Source: Bacteroidota bacterium
Lineage (GTDB): Bacteria > Bacteroidota > Bacteroidia > Chitinophagales > Saprospiraceae
Assembly: GCA_963169455.1 (NCBI GenBank)
Contig: CAUJDW010000162.1
Span: forward strand, 1 to 64,000
DNA: 64,000 bases
Reading direction: 5' to 3'
The position numbers were made by a program, and so were the translations under genes. Shown piece after piece: positions 61,564-64,000 of this stretch (positions within the stretch are counted from its first letter, which is position 1; every line of letters starts with the position of its first letter). Under the pieces are notes generated by a model. That model worked only from the letters and a program-made list of their open reading frames with translations. It was not told the origin of the DNA and did no database searches.

Positions 61564-64000
61564 TTAGAGCGGAATGAGCAGTTCGACCCTCGTGCCCGCC
61601 GCTTCTCCGCTTTTGGTTTTCAGGTCGTAGATATGCACCGAAGCATTGGCCTTTGAAATTTTGTTCAGCAGGGAAAGGCGGTCGCTGGTGATCTTCATTC
61701 CGAAAGATTTCCGCAGGGCGCCCGACTTCGACCTGATCTGGCTGGCAGCTTCCCGCCCGATGCCGTTGTCTTCGATGATGCAAAGCAGATGGCCGTTATC
61801 GCGCCTGATGGAGAGGTCCAGTTTTCCCTTTTCTCCTTTTTTCTGCATCAGCCCATGCCAGATGGCGTTTTCGACATAGGGCTGCATCAGCATGGGCGGC
61901 AGCAGGACGCTTTCCATATCCAGGCCCGTTTCTATTTTCACTTCGTAGTCGAAGAGATTGTCGAAGCGCATGCTTTCCATTTCGATGTAGAGCCGCAGTG
62001 CTTCGAGCTCGTCTTTCAGGGGCACGGTGGTGCTTTTGGAGTTCTGCAGGATCAGCCGGATGAGCCGGGAAAAACGGTTCAGGTAATCGGTTGCTTTTTC
62101 CTGTTCGTTATGGATGATGTAGTACTCAATGGAATTGAGGCTGTTGAAGATGAAATGCGGGTTCATCTGCGCCCGGAGTGCGCTCAGCTCCACATCCGCC
62201 AGTTTTCGCTCGTATTCCGACTTGAGGCGTTCCTCCTTTCTCACCTGCCCGATCTTGTAGCGGTAGGCCAGCCAGGCCAGGCTCAGCAGGGCGAAGCCAG
62301 CCAGCGACCAGAACCACCAGGTTTTCCACCACACCGTCGAAATGTGGATGAACATACTGAAGGGTTGCCCGTATGACAGGCCCTCACTGTTGATGGCCCT
62401 GATTTTAAAAACGTAATCACCCCCCGGAACGTTGGTGTAGGCGGCGAACTTCCGCCCGGCGCCATCCTGCCACTCATCGTCGAAACCTTCCAGTTTGTAG
62501 AAATACTGGATGTCGGAGGGCATGTTGTAGGCGATGGAGGAAAATTCAAAGGAAAAAAAGTTTTGCCGGTGGCTCAGGAACACGCTGTCGGGCCGGTAAA
62601 AATCGCTTTTCAGGGGCCAGGCTTTGTCGAAGACCCTGAAGACAGTGATGTAGGCTTTGGGAAGTTCCTGGTTGATGAGGAGTTTTTCCGGGTAAAAGAA
62701 GGCCAGGGATTTTCGTTTGCCGACGGCCAGGGCGCCCGACGCCAGTTGGGTGCAGGCGTCGTCATAGCTGCCCAGCCCGTAGTCCAGGTCGAAGTGTTCC
62801 TCGAATTTCCGGGTGAGGGTATTAAAGCGCTGAATGGCCTCGTCGGTAAATACCAGGAGCTGGCTGCCCAGCAGTTTCACCATCCACACTTCTTTCCCGA
62901 TCAGGCCGTCGGCGCGGGTGTAGTGGCGGATTATCCCGAGGGCTGCGCTGTCGGCGTGGGCCTGCCCGAGGCTGTTGTGGTTGGTGGCCACCCAGATTTC
63001 GCCCGTCGGGCTGGCCTCCAGATGGCCCATGCCCCGATAAGCCCTCGTGCTGCCAGACTGGTAGGGGACGTAGAGGAATTCGTTTTTAGCCCGCATATAT
63101 ACCAGCAGCCCGTTGTTCTCCCGCATCCAGATATTCCCGTTTTTGTCCTCTTCGATATGGTCGGCGCCCATGCGCCCCGCCCAGGCTCGTTTCAGTTCTT
63201 CGTCGAATGTGTAAATGGCCTGCCGCCGCAGGTCGATCCGCTGGATGGGCCATCCGTAACCGCTGGCCCAAATAAAACCCAGATGGTCTTTCTGCACCTT
63301 GCGCAGGCGGGCGTTCGGTTTGGGCGTTTGCAGGTGAAAACGCTGGAGGCGCGCCGCTCCCGGCCGGTACATAAAAAAGCCACGGTCTTCCACGAGGAAC
63401 AGGCTGCCGTCGTCCAGAAATGTCATGTCCCAGCCCTGAAAAACAGTGTCTTCCCGGGTGAAGAACCCCTCCGGCGGCGGAATAACCGACCACTTACCGC
63501 TGGGCTGGTCGAGTATGTAAAGCCCTCTGCCACCCTGCGGCAGGGCGTAGAGTTTTTTGCCCAGGGTGTCTTCCAGTATCTTTCGGGTAATGCAAAGCAG
63601 ATTGGCGGATTCCTTTTCGTAATAAGAGGTTTGGAACTGTTGCACCAGCGGGTTATACACAAACACCCCCAGGCCCCTTGAAGCGCTCCATATCCGCTGG
63701 GCCTCGTCAATGTAATCGACGCTGTACCACTTGCCCTCCCTGGGGCTGTTTTTCCAGATTTTGGTGACGCACTTGCGCCGGGAATCGTACAATTGCAGCC
63801 CCTTCTGGGAGCTGATCCAGAATTCGTAGTCGGACTTAGGGTGGAAGTTGTTGACGATGTCCCTTCTGAAAGTATAGCCTTCGGGCACGCAGCCGGGCTC
63901 GAAGTGAGAAACGGCGCCGCTTTCGGGGTCGATCACAAACACGCCTTCGTACCAGACGCCGTAGTATGTTTTGCCGTCGGTATGGGGGTAAATGCAGCGG
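61564..64000 (-). CDS. Sensor histidine kinase with two-component propeller (5' end beyond the window)
   Basis: Partial: the frame is open to the last base of the window, so the N-terminus is missing. The visible part (about 812 aa) is a periplasmic ligand-binding propeller of the Reg_prop type (GYPFRRDIVN-like blades such as DEAQRIWSASRGLGVFVYNP, KDHLGFIWASGYGWPIQRID, EDKNGNIWMRENNGLLVYMR). A Y_Y_Y domain (YFYKLEGFDDEWQDGAGRKF) and one membrane helix (WFWSLAGFALLSLAWLAYRY) follow. The His-kinase domain is of LytS type with the phosphorylated His in AQMNPHFIFNSLNSIEYYII, and the ATP-binding LMQPYVENAIWHGLM and IIEDNGIGRE. It lacks the DNA-binding domain of hybrid systems; the separate LytTR regulator is the next gene. 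Confidence 0.92.
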   Translation of the reverse strand, partial: RCIYPHTDGKTYYGVWYEGVFVIDPESGAVSHFEPGCVPEGYTFRRDIVNNFHPKSDYEFWISSQKGLQLYDSRRKCVTKIWKNSPREGKWYSVDYIDEAQRIWSASRGLGVFVYNPLVQQFQTSYYEKESANLLCITRKILEDTLGKKLYALPQGGRGLYILDQPSGKWSVIPPPEGFFTREDTVFQGWDMTFLDDGSLFLVEDRGFFMYRPGAARLQRFHLQTPKPNARLRKVQKDHLGFIWASGYGWPIQRIDLRRQAIYTFDEELKRAWAGRMGADHIEEDKNGNIWMRENNGLLVYMRAKNEFLYVPYQSGSTRAYRGMGHLEASPTGEIWVATNHNSLGQAHADSAALGIIRHYTRADGLIGKEVWMVKLLGSQLLVFTDEAIQRFNTLTRKFEEHFDLDYGLGSYDDACTQLASGALAVGKRKSLAFFYPEKLLINQELPKAYITVFRVFDKAWPLKSDFYRPDSVFLSHRQNFFSFEFSSIAYNMPSDIQYFYKLEGFDDEWQDGAGRKFAAYTNVPGGDYVFKIRAINSEGLSYGQPFSMFIHISTVWWKTWWFWSLAGFALLSLAWLAYRYKIGQVRKEERLKSEYERKLADVELSALRAQMNPHFIFNSLNSIEYYIIHNEQEKATDYLNRFSRLIRLILQNSKSTTVPLKDELEALRLYIEMESMRFDNLFDYEVKIETGLDMESVLLPPMLMQPYVENAIWHGLMQKKGEKGKLDLSIRRDNGHLLCIIEDNGIGREAASQIRSKSGALRKSFGMKITSDRLSLLNKISKANASVHIYDLKTKSGEAAGTRVELLIPL

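Overview
The window looks like chromosome of a GC-rich member of the Bacteroidota, most likely a Saprospiria/Lewinella-type marine or sludge bacterium. The grounds are three secreted proteins with type IX secretion (T9SS) C-terminal signals (type A at 16466-17989 and 18031-20211, gliding-type B at 21957-23567), -7 promoter boxes of the Bacteroidota form TAnnTTTG, many short lipoproteins, a futalosine-pathway menaquinone gene (mqnC), a LytS/LytTR two-component system with a propeller sensor, a SerB-SerA fusion and an IcmF-type fused mutase. No tRNA, rRNA, CRISPR array or transposase gene was recognised.

Layout. 0.2-2.5 kb: L-serine dehydratase and a DUF1080 lipoprotein. 2.7-7.4 kb: hypF-hypD-hypE, maturation factors for a NiFe hydrogenase that is not in the window. 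7.6-13 kb: icmF (B12 mutase with its own G-protein chaperone), convergent with a SerB-SerA fusion. 13.1-16.3 kb: an ABC importer of the TrpXYZ type, with a minisatellite between permease and ATPase. 16.5-20.3 kb: an AT-richer block with two T9SS cargo proteins, one with an 11-base homopolymer that puts its signal peptide out of frame. 20.4-23.6 kb: a truncated MFS gene, a DUF364-type protein and a CHU_C-type surface protein. 23.6-28.6 kb: truncated haemoglobin, then a non-phosphorylating L-fucose catabolic set (mutarotase, FucP, SDR dehydrogenase, lactonase) and a PEBP protein. 28.6-38.1 kb: a GH3/beta-lactamase-like fusion, a TMTC-like TPR membrane protein, acyl-CoA thioesterase, 5'-nucleotidase, DinB-like protein and CbpA-like co-chaperone. 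38.3-40.1 kb: small unknown gene and decayed, chimeric gene remnants. 40.4-44.4 kb: an iron operon (DtxR regulator, membrane DtxR-FeoA fusion, FeoB split into GTPase and permease). 44.4-52.3 kb: purine nucleoside phosphorylase, unknown protein, mqnC, and rimP-nusA-infB behind a leader with a terminator hairpin. 52.4-55.6 kb: EF-hand protein, DUF2202 lipoprotein with an Asn/Gly tail, ECF sigma factor and a membrane protein, a possible envelope-stress module. 55.7-64 kb: a hydrolase-like protein, a PLP decarboxylase overlapping a PIG-L deacetylase, a PAS-adenylate cyclase, and a LytTR regulator with its sensor kinase (cut by the window end).

The most distinctive feature is the density of short repeats and palindromes between genes. 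A 50-bp palindromic element occurs three times with compensatory arm changes. An ~87-bp element with inverted ends sits just upstream of three plus-strand genes, always in the same orientation. A module at two loci differs in length by exactly three 16-bp units. Several palindromes lie on or against gene stop codons, and one lies exactly at the break point of the truncated MFS gene.
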